Part shown: positions 22,164 through 33,593 of the stretch, in pieces
Numbering within the stretch: position 1 is the stretch's first letter
Layout: each line of letters opens with the position of its first letter
Source: an uncultured Hyphomicrobiales bacterium
GTDB lineage: Bacteria; Pseudomonadota; Alphaproteobacteria; Rhizobiales; TMED25
Assembly: GCA_905181735.1 (NCBI GenBank)
Contig: CAJIYR010000005.1
Coordinates: forward strand, 60,434-124,433
Direction: 5' to 3'
Length of the DNA stretch: 64,000 bases
Notes under the pieces: model-generated
What the model saw: the letters and a program-made list of their open reading frames with translations, nothing else
Database searches by the model: none
Told to the model about the DNA's origin: nothing
Position numbers and translations under genes: made by a program

Positions 22164-25100
22164 ATGAAATTTTTTTTAAATAATATAAAATATAAAAATA
22201 TACTCCTATCTTTGCTAGGAGTTCTATTGTTTCTCGCTCTAGTTGCGCTTCTAGCAAATACTTTTTTAAATAGGAAGCTAGATAAATCTAATATCTCTCT
22301 CAATAATTTCAGTGCATCTATTGGTGAGATAATATCAAATAATTTCAATGGATTAGATGTTGATATTGATAGCATTGAATTAACAAAGCTAAAAGATAAT
22401 AAGATTTATTTATCTATAAAAAACATCTCAATTAAAGATCAATTTGGAAGAGAAATTATAAATTCTCCAATTGCTTATATTGAAAACGGTTTAACATCAT
22501 ACTTGTTGGGATCTCTGTCTAAATTGTATTTAGAACAAATAACTCAAAGAAGTATAATTTTGATAAGACCTAATATATCGTTTTTTCAAGAGGAAAATGG
22601 GAAATTTGATATTTTAAAGAATGCAAAAAATGATGATGAAGATGTTTCTATAGATCAAAATACTAACTTTATTAATTCTTTTGAAGAAAATGCGAATTAT
22701 CATTTTTATCAGCCGTATTTACAACAATTGTATAGCTTAGTTTCTTCGAGTGAAAATTCCTTTTACAACAAATATCTAAAATCTATAAAAGCATTAGATA
22801 TAAGAGATGCTTCGATAGTTGTTATAGACAACAATCATGAGGAGATATTTAGAATAGATAACGCCGCTTTAAATTTTAACAAGAAAGATTCTGCGGTTTC
22901 AATTAATTTAAATATTAAGACTGAATTTACGAAAAATGATGATTGGTATGCTAATATTAACCTTTTAAATAATATTGATTTAAATCATGTGAATGTAGAT
23001 TTAACTTTTAAAAACATATCAAATAAAACTAAAGAATTTAATTACCTAAATTTTTTAAATTCTATTCAGGTACCTTTATCTGGTAGGGTAAATTTTGATA
23101 TAACGGAACTTGGAATGATTGGTTCCCTTAGATCTGATATTAATATTGGTTCTGGTGACCAACTTCTTGATAGCTCAAAACTTAAAGATTATAAATTTAA
23201 TGTAATTGATAAAATTTTTATAAAAGATGGTTACTTAAGTTTTGAGTACAATAGTAGCTCTAGTGAAATAAAAATAAGCGAGATAAGTATTGATTATGAT
23301 AAATTTATTATTAACGGGGCGGGTCAGTTAACTTTAGATTTTAATAGAAAAGGTTCGCTGGTAGCTTTAAATTTCTTACTTGATCGATTGCAAGTTGAGG
23401 ATAGTGAATTTGAAGAAATTAACTCGATTTTATTGTCTGAGGGAATCCTAAAAGGAAAAGTAAACTTTCAACCACTAATAGTAAATATCGAATCATTTGA
23501 TTCGTCTTTCTTTGACGGCTTGGTGTCATTAAGCGCTGACTATTACCATGAAAAAAAAGAGAAGTTAAGCCTATTTCTTGACATTAAAGACGGGGATATA
23601 TCTGATATCTATGATTTATGGCCAAAAAATTACAATAAAGAAGCTAGAAAATGGTTTATGCATAATGTGAAAAATGCCACTATAGTTAGTAGTAAACTAA
23701 GCTTAATTTCCAAAGATATGCAAGAATTTAATGTAGGATTAGAGCTCGATTTTATTGGTGCAAATATATCGTATTACAAAGATTTACCTAATTTATCCAA
23801 TTCATCTGGTAGATTGTCAATTAAAGAATCTCAACTTAATTTATCAATTAATAACGCTGATATTAAGATGTATGAAGGAGGTATCTTAAAAATAGAAGAC
23901 AGTAAATTTAATATCCTCAACCTATTTAAAGAAAAGGTAGGTAACTTTGATTTGAATATACATGGAGAGATTAAGGATTCGATCAATTATCTATCAAAAT
24001 TAGGGTTTGGTGCAGATAAATTTACCCCCTTAGTTGGAGATAATGTTAATGGTAAGTCTATGATAAGGGCTCAATTTGAAATACCTTTTGCTACAAGAGA
24101 ATCCTATGACGATATCAATATAAATGCAAAAATCAATATAAGGGATCTTATGGTGAAGGTTCCTGACAATGCACCTTTACCATTTTCTGTAGACTCCATT
24201 TCATCTCCAGACCTTGAAATAGAAATAAATAATAACAATCTATCTATGTCTTCTGATGCTTTTGTCAACGGAGTTTTAGCTAAAGTTGATGTTAATTTCA
24301 ATATTTATAATAATGATGGTCAAGGTAATTTTCTAATATATGCGGAATTAAGTCCAACAGATTTAGAAACATTTGGCATTAACACGGAGCCTTATCATTC
24401 TGGGTTTGGTCGTGCTCCTGTATGGTTACAAATAATAACAAAAGGTAATTCTTTAGAAGAAATAAAAATTACTTCAGATTTGTCTATGTTTGAACTTAGG
24501 TTCCCTGGCATAGATTGGGTTAAACATCCTGGAGATACAGCCAATCTAGAAGTCACATATGGTAAAGAAAGTTTTATTAACAATGAAAAAAAAGCCAGGA
24601 TTAGGTTCGCTACAGACAAAGAATCTATAGAGGCTTTTGTAAAACATGATATTAGTAAAATTAAAGAATTTAATATTCTTAATTTTGATAACAAAAATTT
24701 TAAGAATATTCAAGTAATTGGAAATTTTGATAGTGAAAGAATTTTATCTCTTGATGTGTCAGGGAAAAGTTTTGATCTAAGTTCTATAATTGACAAAACT
24801 CTCTTCAGTACTTCGGTCAGTAAATCAATTACAAGTTCACCCATCATTAATATAAATATAATTAACGTAGAAAATATAGTAGGAAAAAGATCAAGCGTAC
24901 AAAATGTAACAGGAAATATTATCTTGCAGAACGGAAAATTATTCCAAACAGATCTTAGTGGATATTTTAATGAAGATGATAAAATAGACTTTATATATAC
25001 CGATCAAGATGATGTTTTCCCTATTGATCTTGGTATAAATACAAATAATGCTGGAGAATTCTTTAAATTTATTGGCGTTTACACAAAGGCTTTATCTGGC

Positions 25101-25595
25101 AGCATGCAACTTCGCGCACAAGGTCCGGCAATAAACAATTTGACTGGAAAGCTTTTTATAAATGATTTTAACATCTCAGGAGACACTACGCTTTTATCGC
25201 TTTTTGCTGCCTCTGGACCAAGCCCAGAATTGTCATCTATAGAACAGGTTGGCTTTAAAAAATTAGATATTGATTTTTCTCTTACTAACGGATCAATTTT
25301 TGTTGATCAATCCTTGTTAGACGGCCCTAATGTTAGAATGTCTTTCAGTGGTCCGGTTAATCAGGAAACTGGTTTTTTCAAAATATCTGGTAACTATTGC
25401 CCTGCTTATGAAGTAAACGCATCCTTTGGTACAATTCCATTATTTGGACCTCTATTATCAGGGGGGGATGATCAGTGTTTATTCGCCGTACCATTTGTTA
25501 TTATGAGGGATAAATATGGCGAAGGGACTCTTGTAAAGCATAACGCTGCTGGTTTATTAGCACCGGGTGTTTTCCGTCAATTTTTCGCTTATTGA
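22164..25595 (+). CDS. AsmA-like/YhdP-family envelope protein
   Basis: 1143 aa with N-terminal TM, long beta-rich repeats, C-terminal region FNISGDTTLLSLFAASGPSPELSSIEQVGFKKLDIDFSLTNGSIFVDQSLLDGPNVRMSFSGPVN. Confidence 0.75.
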   Translation: MKFFLNNIKYKNILLSLLGVLLFLALVALLANTFLNRKLDKSNISLNNFSASIGEIISNNFNGLDVDIDSIELTKLKDNKIYLSIKNISIKDQFGREIINSPIAYIENGLTSYLLGSLSKLYLEQITQRSIILIRPNISFFQEENGKFDILKNAKNDDEDVSIDQNTNFINSFEENANYHFYQPYLQQLYSLVSSSENSFYNKYLKSIKALDIRDASIVVIDNNHEEIFRIDNAALNFNKKDSAVSINLNIKTEFTKNDDWYANINLLNNIDLNHVNVDLTFKNISNKTKEFNYLNFLNSIQVPLSGRVNFDITELGMIGSLRSDINIGSGDQLLDSSKLKDYKFNVIDKIFIKDGYLSFEYNSSSSEIKISEISIDYDKFIINGAGQLTLDFNRKGSLVALNFLLDRLQVEDSEFEEINSILLSEGILKGKVNFQPLIVNIESFDSSFFDGLVSLSADYYHEKKEKLSLFLDIKDGDISDIYDLWPKNYNKEARKWFMHNVKNATIVSSKLSLISKDMQEFNVGLELDFIGANISYYKDLPNLSNSSGRLSIKESQLNLSINNADIKMYEGGILKIEDSKFNILNLFKEKVGNFDLNIHGEIKDSINYLSKLGFGADKFTPLVGDNVNGKSMIRAQFEIPFATRESYDDININAKINIRDLMVKVPDNAPLPFSVDSISSPDLEIEINNNNLSMSSDAFVNGVLAKVDVNFNIYNNDGQGNFLIYAELSPTDLETFGINTEPYHSGFGRAPVWLQIITKGNSLEEIKITSDLSMFELRFPGIDWVKHPGDTANLEVTYGKESFINNEKKARIRFATDKESIEAFVKHDISKIKEFNILNFDNKNFKNIQVIGNFDSERILSLDVSGKSFDLSSIIDKTLFSTSVSKSITSSPIININIINVENIVGKRSSVQNVTGNIILQNGKLFQTDLSGYFNEDDKIDFIYTDQDDVFPIDLGINTNNAGEFFKFIGVYTKALSGSMQLRAQGPAINNLTGKLFINDFNISGDTTLLSLFAASGPSPELSSIEQVGFKKLDIDFSLTNGSIFVDQSLLDGPNVRMSFSGPVNQETGFFKISGNYCPAYEVNASFGTIPLFGPLLSGGDDQCLFAVPFVIMRDKYGEGTLVKHNAAGLLAPGVFRQFFAY

Positions 25596-26839
25596 TTGAT
25601 CTTTATTAAGATGTGTTTCTTTTTCCCCAGTGATAATTTTATTGAGCTGCCATTTTTGAAATTTGTAATTTTGATTATGGTCCTGGGATCTGTGACTGAA
25701 ACATCATTTATTTTCACTGCATTGCTTTCTATGTGTCTCCTGGAATCACTGTTAGTTTTAGTAAGATTTGCAAGAACAAGCAGATTAAGAAGCCCGATTC
25801 CTTTGTCTAATTCAATTTTATTGATTTTAACTGTAGGTAAGGTTTCCGAAGCAACCCCTTCTTCGAAGGTTTGTTTTGCTGTTTCTGACGCTTTTGTTGC
25901 CGCCTCTCTCCCATGAGTCATAGAAGTTACTTCTGTTGCTAATATCTTTTTAGCTTCATTTAATTCTTTTTCTTTTAAGTTTTCTAACTTTTTAATTTCA
26001 TGTAATGGAAGCTCTGTGAAGAATCTCAAGAACCTTCCAACATCACTGTCCTCAGTATTTCTCCAAAATTGCCAATAATCATAAGGGCTGTATAAATCTT
26101 CATCAAGCCACACGGCTCCATTAACACTTTTTCCCATCTTGGTTCCCGACGATGTTGTTATTAACGGGGTTGTTAAGGCGAACAATTCCTTCGAATCTAC
26201 TCTTCTTCCAAGTTCTATTCCATTAACCATATTACCCCATTGGTCAGAGCCACCCATTTGCAATTTGCAATCAAACATTCTATTTAATTGAACGAAATCG
26301 TATGCCTGAAGGATCATATAATTAAATTCAATAAATGTAAGTGGTTGCTCTCTCTCAAGCCTCAATCTAACTGAGTCGAAAGCCATCATTCTGTTTATAG
26401 TAAAATGTTTGCCAAAATCCCTAAGAAAATCGATATAATTAATATTATTTAACCACTGTTTATTGTCAGCAATAATTGCTTTTCCTTGGCTTGTATCAAT
26501 ATATTTATTGAAAACTTTTAGGATGCCTTTTTTATTTTTAGCAATATCTTTTTCTGATAGAATTTTTCGAGTATCGTCTTTTCCAGACGGATCTCCAATC
26601 ATTGTTGTGCCGCTACCTAACAGAATTAAAGGTTTGTTTCCATACTTCTGAAACCATCTTAATAACATTATTTGCAATAAAGACCCTACATGCAAACTGG
26701 GAGCAGTTAGATCAAACCCAATATAACCGGTTACTTGATTGTTTTTAATCAAATTATCTAGACTATCTGGATCAGAAACTTGTTTCAAAAATCCTCTGCT
26801 CTGAAGTTCAACCAATAATTCTGATTTGAAATTTTTCAT
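25589..26839 (-). CDS. tyrS: tyrosine--tRNA ligase
   Basis: 416 aa; GYIGFDLTAPSLHVGSLLQIM, KMGKSVNGAVWLD (KMSKS-like). Confidence 0.95.
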   Translation of the reverse strand: MKNFKSELLVELQSRGFLKQVSDPDSLDNLIKNNQVTGYIGFDLTAPSLHVGSLLQIMLLRWFQKYGNKPLILLGSGTTMIGDPSGKDDTRKILSEKDIAKNKKGILKVFNKYIDTSQGKAIIADNKQWLNNINYIDFLRDFGKHFTINRMMAFDSVRLRLEREQPLTFIEFNYMILQAYDFVQLNRMFDCKLQMGGSDQWGNMVNGIELGRRVDSKELFALTTPLITTSSGTKMGKSVNGAVWLDEDLYSPYDYWQFWRNTEDSDVGRFLRFFTELPLHEIKKLENLKEKELNEAKKILATEVTSMTHGREAATKASETAKQTFEEGVASETLPTVKINKIELDKGIGLLNLLVLANLTKTNSDSRRHIESNAVKINDVSVTDPRTIIKITNFKNGSSIKLSLGKKKHILIKINQ

Positions 26840-26912
26840 GTATAAACTCTTTAAAAATTAAATATCTTATTATATTAAAATAAATTTAAATCTTTTGTAT
26901 CATTTTATAACA

Positions 26913-28022
26913 ATGAATGAAAATATAAACTTAAAAAAATTTGTATCTATCGGTTTAATGAGCGGTACATCAATGGACGGAATTGATGCAGCGTTAATCG
27001 TAACAGATGGATTGAAAATTATAGAATTTGGGCCAACAAAATCAATAGAATATTCAGACAAATTAAAATACGATCTTAAATCAATTTCTAATGAATACAA
27101 ATCAACCAATGGAAAACATATACAATCAGAAGTAAATGCTATGGGTAATCATTTAGGGGAAATTAATGCTAAATTAATTCTTGATTTACTTAAAGAAGCT
27201 AATTTTAATACGAGTAAGGTTGATGTAATAGGGTACCATGGTCAAACTGTTATTCATAAGCCACATCAACGTGTTAGTATTCAATTGGGTAATCCATATA
27301 TTATAAAAGAGGCTGTAGGCTCCAAGGTAGTTTATAATTTTAGAAACAATGATATTATTAACGGAGGAGAGGGTGCTCCACTAACGCCAATTTACCATAA
27401 GGCTCTTAGTAATTTATCTGCAATTTATCCTAAGGTGTTTTTAAATATTGGAGGTGTATGCAACGTTACTTATATTGATGAAGCTATGGATCCAATTGCC
27501 TTCGACACAGGACCAGGCAATGCACTTATAGATGACAATATGATAAAGTTATATGCAAAAGATTACGATAAATCTGGTGAAGTTGCGGCTATTGGTATTG
27601 TAAATAATAGCTTTGTTAAAAAATTCTTATCAAACAACTACTTCAGATCACCGCCGCCAAAGTCTCTTGATAGGAATCATTTTGATATGGATATTGATTT
27701 TCCAGTTAAAAATGCGGATTTAATTGCTTCTTTAACTCAAGTAACCATTGAATCTATATGTTTATCTAAAGCTTATTTTCCAAAAAATCCAAAACTTTGG
27801 ATCGTTTGTGGTGGGGGTAGGAATAATAAAACGATAATTAAAGGTCTTCAAAAAAACATTTACGAACAAGTAGTGCTGGCCGAAGAAGTTAACCTAAGGG
27901 GGCAGTATATTGAAGCCGAAGCCTTTGCTTTTTTAGCGGTTAGAAGTCTTTTAGGATATAATATAAGCTATCCAAGTACAACAGGTGTAAATCAACCGAC
28001 TACAGGTGGAGAAATTATTTAA
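26913..28022 (+). CDS. anmK: anhydro-N-acetylmuramic acid kinase
   Basis: IGLMSGTSMDGIDAALI, VIGYHGQTVIHKP, FLNIGGVCNVTYI, FDTGPGNALID. Track start 26895; ATG at 26913 (MNENINLKK) also plausible. Confidence 0.92.
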   Translation: MNENINLKKFVSIGLMSGTSMDGIDAALIVTDGLKIIEFGPTKSIEYSDKLKYDLKSISNEYKSTNGKHIQSEVNAMGNHLGEINAKLILDLLKEANFNTSKVDVIGYHGQTVIHKPHQRVSIQLGNPYIIKEAVGSKVVYNFRNNDIINGGEGAPLTPIYHKALSNLSAIYPKVFLNIGGVCNVTYIDEAMDPIAFDTGPGNALIDDNMIKLYAKDYDKSGEVAAIGIVNNSFVKKFLSNNYFRSPPPKSLDRNHFDMDIDFPVKNADLIASLTQVTIESICLSKAYFPKNPKLWIVCGGGRNNKTIIKGLQKNIYEQVVLAEEVNLRGQYIEAEAFAFLAVRSLLGYNISYPSTTGVNQPTTGGEII

Positions 28023-28665
28023 CACCAAGGGATATTCTGTAATCTAAATACGAGTCTATACCTTCGATCAAATTGTCAATTTTATTGTCAAAAAAGTGGT
28101 TAGCGCCTTGAACAACCTTATGTTCTATTTCAATTCCTTTTTGCTTCTTTAATTTTTCAACTAATTTTTGTATATCAAGTTTTGGAGCCACTATATCTTG
28201 GCTTCCATTGATTATTAACCCAGAAGAAGGGCAGGGAGCTAAAAAGCTAAAGTCATATAGATTGGCTGGAGGGGATATTGAAATAAACCCTTCTATCTCA
28301 GGTCTTCTCATTAAAAGTTGCATAGATATCCAAGATCCAAATGAAAAACCAAGAACCCAACACCCCATTGAGTCGGGATTATGAGACTGTGCCCAGTCAA
28401 GAGCAGCAGCAGCATCAGAAAGCTCTCCAAATCCTGTGTCAAAAGTGCCTTGACTTTTTCCAACTCCTCTAAAATTAAACCTAAGAACAGAGAATTTTTT
28501 TTCTATAAATTTATAAAAAGAATGGTATACAATAGGATTATTCATTGTTCCCCCAAACTCAGGATGAGGATGAAGTATAATTACTAATTTCGATTCTGGG
28601 TCTGGATTATGGTGATATCTACCTTCCAGACGACCAGCTGGACCGTTAAAGATTATTTCAGGCAT
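28015..28665 (-). CDS. alpha/beta hydrolase (COG2945-like)
   Basis: 216 aa; ILHPHPEFGGTMNNPIVYHSFYKF, LRFNFRGVGKSQGTFD, VLGFSFGSWI. Confidence 0.85.
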   Translation of the reverse strand: MPEIIFNGPAGRLEGRYHHNPDPESKLVIILHPHPEFGGTMNNPIVYHSFYKFIEKKFSVLRFNFRGVGKSQGTFDTGFGELSDAAAALDWAQSHNPDSMGCWVLGFSFGSWISMQLLMRRPEIEGFISISPPANLYDFSFLAPCPSSGLIINGSQDIVAPKLDIQKLVEKLKKQKGIEIEHKVVQGANHFFDNKIDNLIEGIDSYLDYRISLGVK

Positions 28666-28792
28666 TTATTTTCCTTGATTAAACAACAGTTATTCAACTG
28701 TATATATTATAATAGTAAATATATTAATAAGTTTATGAAATGAATTTAATATAAACATTATACAATATACCGCAAAGGATTGACATATTAAA

Positions 28793-29920
28793 ATGAGAGT
28801 TTATCTAGATAATGCTGCAACAACACCCCTGAGACCAGAGGTATGTAAATTTATGAGAGAACAACTTGAGTTTTCTGCAAATGCATCCTCCATCCATCAA
28901 GAAGGCCAATACTCTAGAGCAAGGATAGAAGAATCAAGAGCATTAATTTCAGATAAAATAAATTGTAATCAAAGTTCTATTCTTTTTACTTCCAGTGGCA
29001 CAGAGTCTTGTAATTATGTAATTAACTTTGCAAAGAACAAATTGAATGTTGGAAGTATTGTTTATTTGCCAACCGAACACACTGCTGTGTTGAGTCCAAT
29101 AGAAAACAGTAATTTGAATTCTGCTGTATGCCCTATCCAACCCGATGGGCTGATAGACCTATTTCAACTTGAGAATATCTTAAAAAAGCCCTCTGAATTA
29201 AAAAAATTAGTTTGCGCTATGGCGGTTAATAATGAAACTGGCGTGATCCAACCGATTGAGGAAATTTCAAATCTATGTAAAAAATACGAGGCATATTTCT
29301 TCTGTGACTGCATTCAGGCTTTAGGAAAGATTCCATTGGATATAAAAAGTTTAGGTATAGATTTTTCAACATTTGCATCTCATAAAATAGGCGGTCCTCA
29401 TGGTGTTGGAGTTGTTTGTATGGAGACTGATTTGGATAATTACTCTGATATTGTTGGAGGTGGTCAAGAGCTTGGAAGAAGAGGAGGAACAGAAAATGTG
29501 TTGGCCATATCTTCTTTTGGAAAGGCGTTAGAGGTAACTTTCAATAATCTCTTAATTGAAAGCAATTATATTAAAAAGTTAAATAAAATATTACTAAAGG
29601 GAATAGAAAATATATCCACTGATATAATTATAGTCGCTAATGATACAAATAAGTTGGATTCAATAATATCTGTAATCATACCAAATATTAAATCAGAAAC
29701 AATGGTTATTGCAATGGATATTGAAGGATTCTCTGTAAGTGCGGGCGCTGCCTGTTCTTCAGGTAAGCTTAATTCGTCTCATGTATTAAAAGCCATGGGT
29801 TATGATGATATTTTGTCTAATTCGGTAATAAGAATTAGTATGGGGTGGAATAATACTGAAGAAGATATATTAAATTTTATAAATATCTTAAATAAATTAT
29901 CAAAAACGATGAATTTTTAA
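28793..29920 (+). CDS. cysteine desulfurase, NifS/IscS type
   Basis: 375 aa; MRVYLDNAATTPLRPEV, FASHKIGGPHGVGVV, SAGAACSSGKLNSSHVLKAMG. Confidence 0.9.
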   Translation: MRVYLDNAATTPLRPEVCKFMREQLEFSANASSIHQEGQYSRARIEESRALISDKINCNQSSILFTSSGTESCNYVINFAKNKLNVGSIVYLPTEHTAVLSPIENSNLNSAVCPIQPDGLIDLFQLENILKKPSELKKLVCAMAVNNETGVIQPIEEISNLCKKYEAYFFCDCIQALGKIPLDIKSLGIDFSTFASHKIGGPHGVGVVCMETDLDNYSDIVGGGQELGRRGGTENVLAISSFGKALEVTFNNLLIESNYIKKLNKILLKGIENISTDIIIVANDTNKLDSIISVIIPNIKSETMVIAMDIEGFSVSAGAACSSGKLNSSHVLKAMGYDDILSNSVIRISMGWNNTEEDILNFINILNKLSKTMNF

Positions 29921-29983
29921 ATAAACATATTATATAAACTATAGTATAGGTATTTAAATGAAAAAGATAAATAAGGAACAACA

Positions 29984-31450
29984 ATGCCTGCCATAAAAGA
30001 AACTGTAGAACAAGTTTTAGATATAGATGTTGATAATTATAAATACGGTTGGTCAACTGATCTTGAAAGCGAAAGAGCCCCAAAGGGTTTAAGTAAAGAT
30101 GTAATAAAATTCATTTCTAATAAAAAAGAAGAACCCGAATGGATGCTTGAGTGGAGATACGATGCTTACGAAAGGTTTTTAACAATGAAAGAACCTGATT
30201 GGGCTAAGGTTTCGTACCCTCGTATGGATTTAAATGATATTTATTACTATTCGGCGCCAAAAAACACCGAAGGGCCAGAATCGTTGGATGAAATTGATCC
30301 TGAAATACTAAAAACTTATGAAAAGCTTGGTATACCTTTAAAAGAACAAGAATTTTTGGCAGGAATAAAAAATAACATTGCAGTTGATGCTGTATTTGAT
30401 TCGGTTTCTGTTGTAACAACTTTCAAAGATAAGCTTGCAGAAGTTGGAATTATATTTTGTCCTATTTCAGAAGCCATAAAAGAACACCCTGATTTAGTAA
30501 AAAAATACATTAGTTCAGTTGTTCCTAAATCAGACAACTACTACGCAGCTTTAAATTCTGCAGTCTTTACTGATGGTTCATTCGTTTATATTCCACCAAA
30601 TGTAAGATGCCCTATGGAATTATCAACGTATTTTAGAATAAACGATGTTAACACAGGTCAGTTTGAAAGAACCTTAATAATTGCCGACAAAGGATCTTAC
30701 GTAAGTTATTTAGAAGGTTGTACGGCCCCTAAAAGGGATGAGAATCAACTTCATGCTGCGGTCGTTGAATTGGTTGCGTTGGAGGATGCTGAGATTAAGT
30801 ACTCTACTGTTCAAAATTGGTACCCTGGAAATTCAGAAGGAATTGGTGGAATATATAATTTTGTTACAAAAAGAGGTGACTGCAGAGGAGATAGGTCAAA
30901 AATTTCATGGACTCAGGTAGAAACTGGTTCTGCTATTACATGGAAGTATCCTTCATGTATTTTACGCGGTGACGGTTCAAGTGGTGAATTTTATTCAATA
31001 GCAATTTCAAATGCATTTCAGCAAATAGATTCTGGTACAAAGATGGTTCATTTAGGTAAAAATACTAAAAGCAAGATCATCTCAAAAGGTATTTCTGCTG
31101 GCAAGTCATCTAATGCTTATAGGGGGCTAGTGTCTTCTCATAAGAAGGCCGAAAATGCTAGAAACTTTACACAATGTGATTCTTTGTTAATAGGCAATAA
31201 TTGCTCTGCACATACCGTTCCTTATATTGAGTCAAAAAATAAATCATCGATATTTGAGCATGAAGCAACTACATCAAAAATATCTGATGATCAGATATTT
31301 TATTGTTGTCAAAGAGGTATCGGAAAAGAAGATGCTATTGCATTAATAGTAAATGGGTTTTGCAAAGAGGTTTTGCAAAAGTTACCTATGGAATTTGCTG
31401 TTGAAGCGCAAAAGTTAGTTGGAATATCACTTGAAGGTAGTGTCGGTTAA
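29984..31450 (+). CDS. sufB: Fe-S cluster assembly protein SufB
   Basis: 488 aa; [43 protein letters not shown]. Confidence 0.96.
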   Translation: MPAIKETVEQVLDIDVDNYKYGWSTDLESERAPKGLSKDVIKFISNKKEEPEWMLEWRYDAYERFLTMKEPDWAKVSYPRMDLNDIYYYSAPKNTEGPESLDEIDPEILKTYEKLGIPLKEQEFLAGIKNNIAVDAVFDSVSVVTTFKDKLAEVGIIFCPISEAIKEHPDLVKKYISSVVPKSDNYYAALNSAVFTDGSFVYIPPNVRCPMELSTYFRINDVNTGQFERTLIIADKGSYVSYLEGCTAPKRDENQLHAAVVELVALEDAEIKYSTVQNWYPGNSEGIGGIYNFVTKRGDCRGDRSKISWTQVETGSAITWKYPSCILRGDGSSGEFYSIAISNAFQQIDSGTKMVHLGKNTKSKIISKGISAGKSSNAYRGLVSSHKKAENARNFTQCDSLLIGNNCSAHTVPYIESKNKSSIFEHEATTSKISDDQIFYCCQRGIGKEDAIALIVNGFCKEVLQKLPMEFAVEAQKLVGISLEGSVG

Positions 31451-31482
31451 GTTTCTTAACCTGCTAAAATATAGGAAAAATA

Positions 31483-32232
31483 ATGTTTGAAATAAAGAAT
31501 TTAAATGCAAGTATTCAAGATAAACAAATATTAAAGGATTTTAACCTAAAGGTTAATCCGGGCGAAGTACATGCAATAATGGGTCCAAATGGATCAGGAA
31601 AATCAACGCTAGCACATGTTTGCGCTGGTAGGGAAGAGTACGAAATATCAAGTGGCTCTGTTAGACTCGACGGTGTTAATTTACTCGATCTTGAGCCTGA
31701 GGAAAGGGCAGTCAGAGGGCTTTTCTTGGCATTTCAGTATCCTGTTGAAATACCTGGTGTAGCGTCCATGACATTTTTAAAGAGTGCGCTTTCAGCACAC
31801 TATAAGTTTAATGGTAAGAAAGAGCTAACTATACCGGAATTTATGAAATTAATTAAAGAAAAATCAAACAGTCTCAATATAAGCGATGACATGATAAAAA
31901 GACCCTTAAATGTCGGTTTTTCTGGTGGTGAAAAGAAGAGAAATGAAGTTCTGCAAATGACATTATTGGAGCCTAAAATATGTATCTTAGATGAAACCGA
32001 TTCTGGTTTAGATATTGATGCTTTAAGGTTAGTAGCAAATGGCGTTAATTTATTAAGATCTAAGGAGAGGTCTTTTGTTGTAATAACCCATTATCAAAGA
32101 TTATTAGATTATATAGAGCCAGATTTTGTGCATATTATGGCTGATGGTAAAATCATTGAAACTGGTGATAAAAATCTAGCCCTAGATCTAGAAAAAACAG
32201 GTTATAATGATTATATCGAAAAAGATATTTAA
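31483..32232 (+). CDS. sufC: Fe-S cluster assembly ATPase SufC
   Basis: 249 aa; Walker A GPNGSGKSTLAHV, FSGGEKKRNEVLQM, LDETDSGLDIDAL. Confidence 0.96.
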   Translation: MFEIKNLNASIQDKQILKDFNLKVNPGEVHAIMGPNGSGKSTLAHVCAGREEYEISSGSVRLDGVNLLDLEPEERAVRGLFLAFQYPVEIPGVASMTFLKSALSAHYKFNGKKELTIPEFMKLIKEKSNSLNISDDMIKRPLNVGFSGGEKKRNEVLQMTLLEPKICILDETDSGLDIDALRLVANGVNLLRSKERSFVVITHYQRLLDYIEPDFVHIMADGKIIETGDKNLALDLEKTGYNDYIEKDI

Positions 32233-32237
32233 AGATT

Positions 32238-33593
32238 ATGACAGTTAAACCATCAAATAAAACAAGCCAAATAGATCAAGAAATCTTAAAGTTATGCAAT
32301 GATAAGATTGATTCTTTTTTAGATTACAATGATGACATCTCTGTTATAAAAAGAGAAGCGTTCAAACGGTATAGCAAAAAAGGCCTTCCAAATAGATTTG
32401 AAGAAAGCTGGAAATATACAAATATTCATAAAAAATTACAGAATATTCCTGTATCCGATAAAAATTATCCAATTCCTCTCAATGTAGATAATTTTATAAA
32501 TAGCTTCGATATAATGAGCAAAATAAAGAGTGACAATGATACTCTGATAGTTTTTATGGATGGCAAATTTATACCAGAGCTGTCTATGTTAGAATATAGT
32601 AAAAATGGAATGGAAATAAATTTCTTATCCCATGGTGATGTCCCGAGATGGGCGATTGAATTGATGATAAATAAGCATAATGTAAATGAGGATCCGTTAT
32701 TTGATTTGAATACAATATTAATGCAAGAAGGTGTTCTTATCAACGTTAGCGCTAACGTTAAAATTGATTCAAATGTTTATATTATTCACATTGGAAATAA
32801 TGATGGTTTTTTCAATTATCGTCACGTAATAAATGTTGGAAAAGATAGCCATATAAATGTAACTGAATTAAAAGTATCAAATCGAGTTAACGATGCTTTG
32901 TATACATCTTCTGTTCTGTGGAATGTAGAAGATAATGCTATTGTTAATAACGTTAAATATCAAGCCCATAATCAATCAACAGTTGGTTTTAATCAACAGT
33001 ATGCGGATGTTGGCAGCGGATCTATTTTTAACAGTTTTACTATCTCATCTGGATCAAAATTATTACGAGAATCGCGTAATATAAGCTGTAATGGAGAAAA
33101 TAGCGAAGTATCTATATCCGGTGTCAACTTATTAGATGGCGAAAGCCATATTGATACAACATTAGTAGTAACACATAAAGCTCCTAACTCATTAAGTAAG
33201 GAAAAGTATAAGTCAATACTTAGCGACCGTTCTAGAAGTGTTTTTCAAGGCAATATAGTTGTCGACCAAATCGCACAGAAAACTATAGCTAAACAATCCA
33301 TAGACGCATTAATTTTATCGAACGACGCAGAACATGACTCTAAACCTGAATTAGAAATTTATGCCGATGATGTGCAGTGTGGTCATGGCGCTACGACTGG
33401 TCAATTAAGTGCCGATTCTTTATTTTATTTAAGAGCAAGAGGTATTGGTGAGGATGAAGCGAGAAGATTGTTGGTACATGCTTTTATAAGTGATGTAATG
33501 GAAGAAATACAGGATACAAATTTAAGAAATGTATTAAGAGATGTCATGAATAATATGCTAAACAGAGTTTCAAAGGGTAGATTAAATGTCTAA
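32238..33593 (+). CDS. sufD: Fe-S cluster assembly protein SufD
   Basis: 451 aa; SufB/D C-terminal core KSILSDRSRSVFQGNIVVDQIAQKTIAKQSIDALILS, CGHGATTGQLSADSLFYLRARGI. Confidence 0.93.
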   Translation: MTVKPSNKTSQIDQEILKLCNDKIDSFLDYNDDISVIKREAFKRYSKKGLPNRFEESWKYTNIHKKLQNIPVSDKNYPIPLNVDNFINSFDIMSKIKSDNDTLIVFMDGKFIPELSMLEYSKNGMEINFLSHGDVPRWAIELMINKHNVNEDPLFDLNTILMQEGVLINVSANVKIDSNVYIIHIGNNDGFFNYRHVINVGKDSHINVTELKVSNRVNDALYTSSVLWNVEDNAIVNNVKYQAHNQSTVGFNQQYADVGSGSIFNSFTISSGSKLLRESRNISCNGENSEVSISGVNLLDGESHIDTTLVVTHKAPNSLSKEKYKSILSDRSRSVFQGNIVVDQIAQKTIAKQSIDALILSNDAEHDSKPELEIYADDVQCGHGATTGQLSADSLFYLRARGIGEDEARRLLVHAFISDVMEEIQDTNLRNVLRDVMNNMLNRVSKGRLNV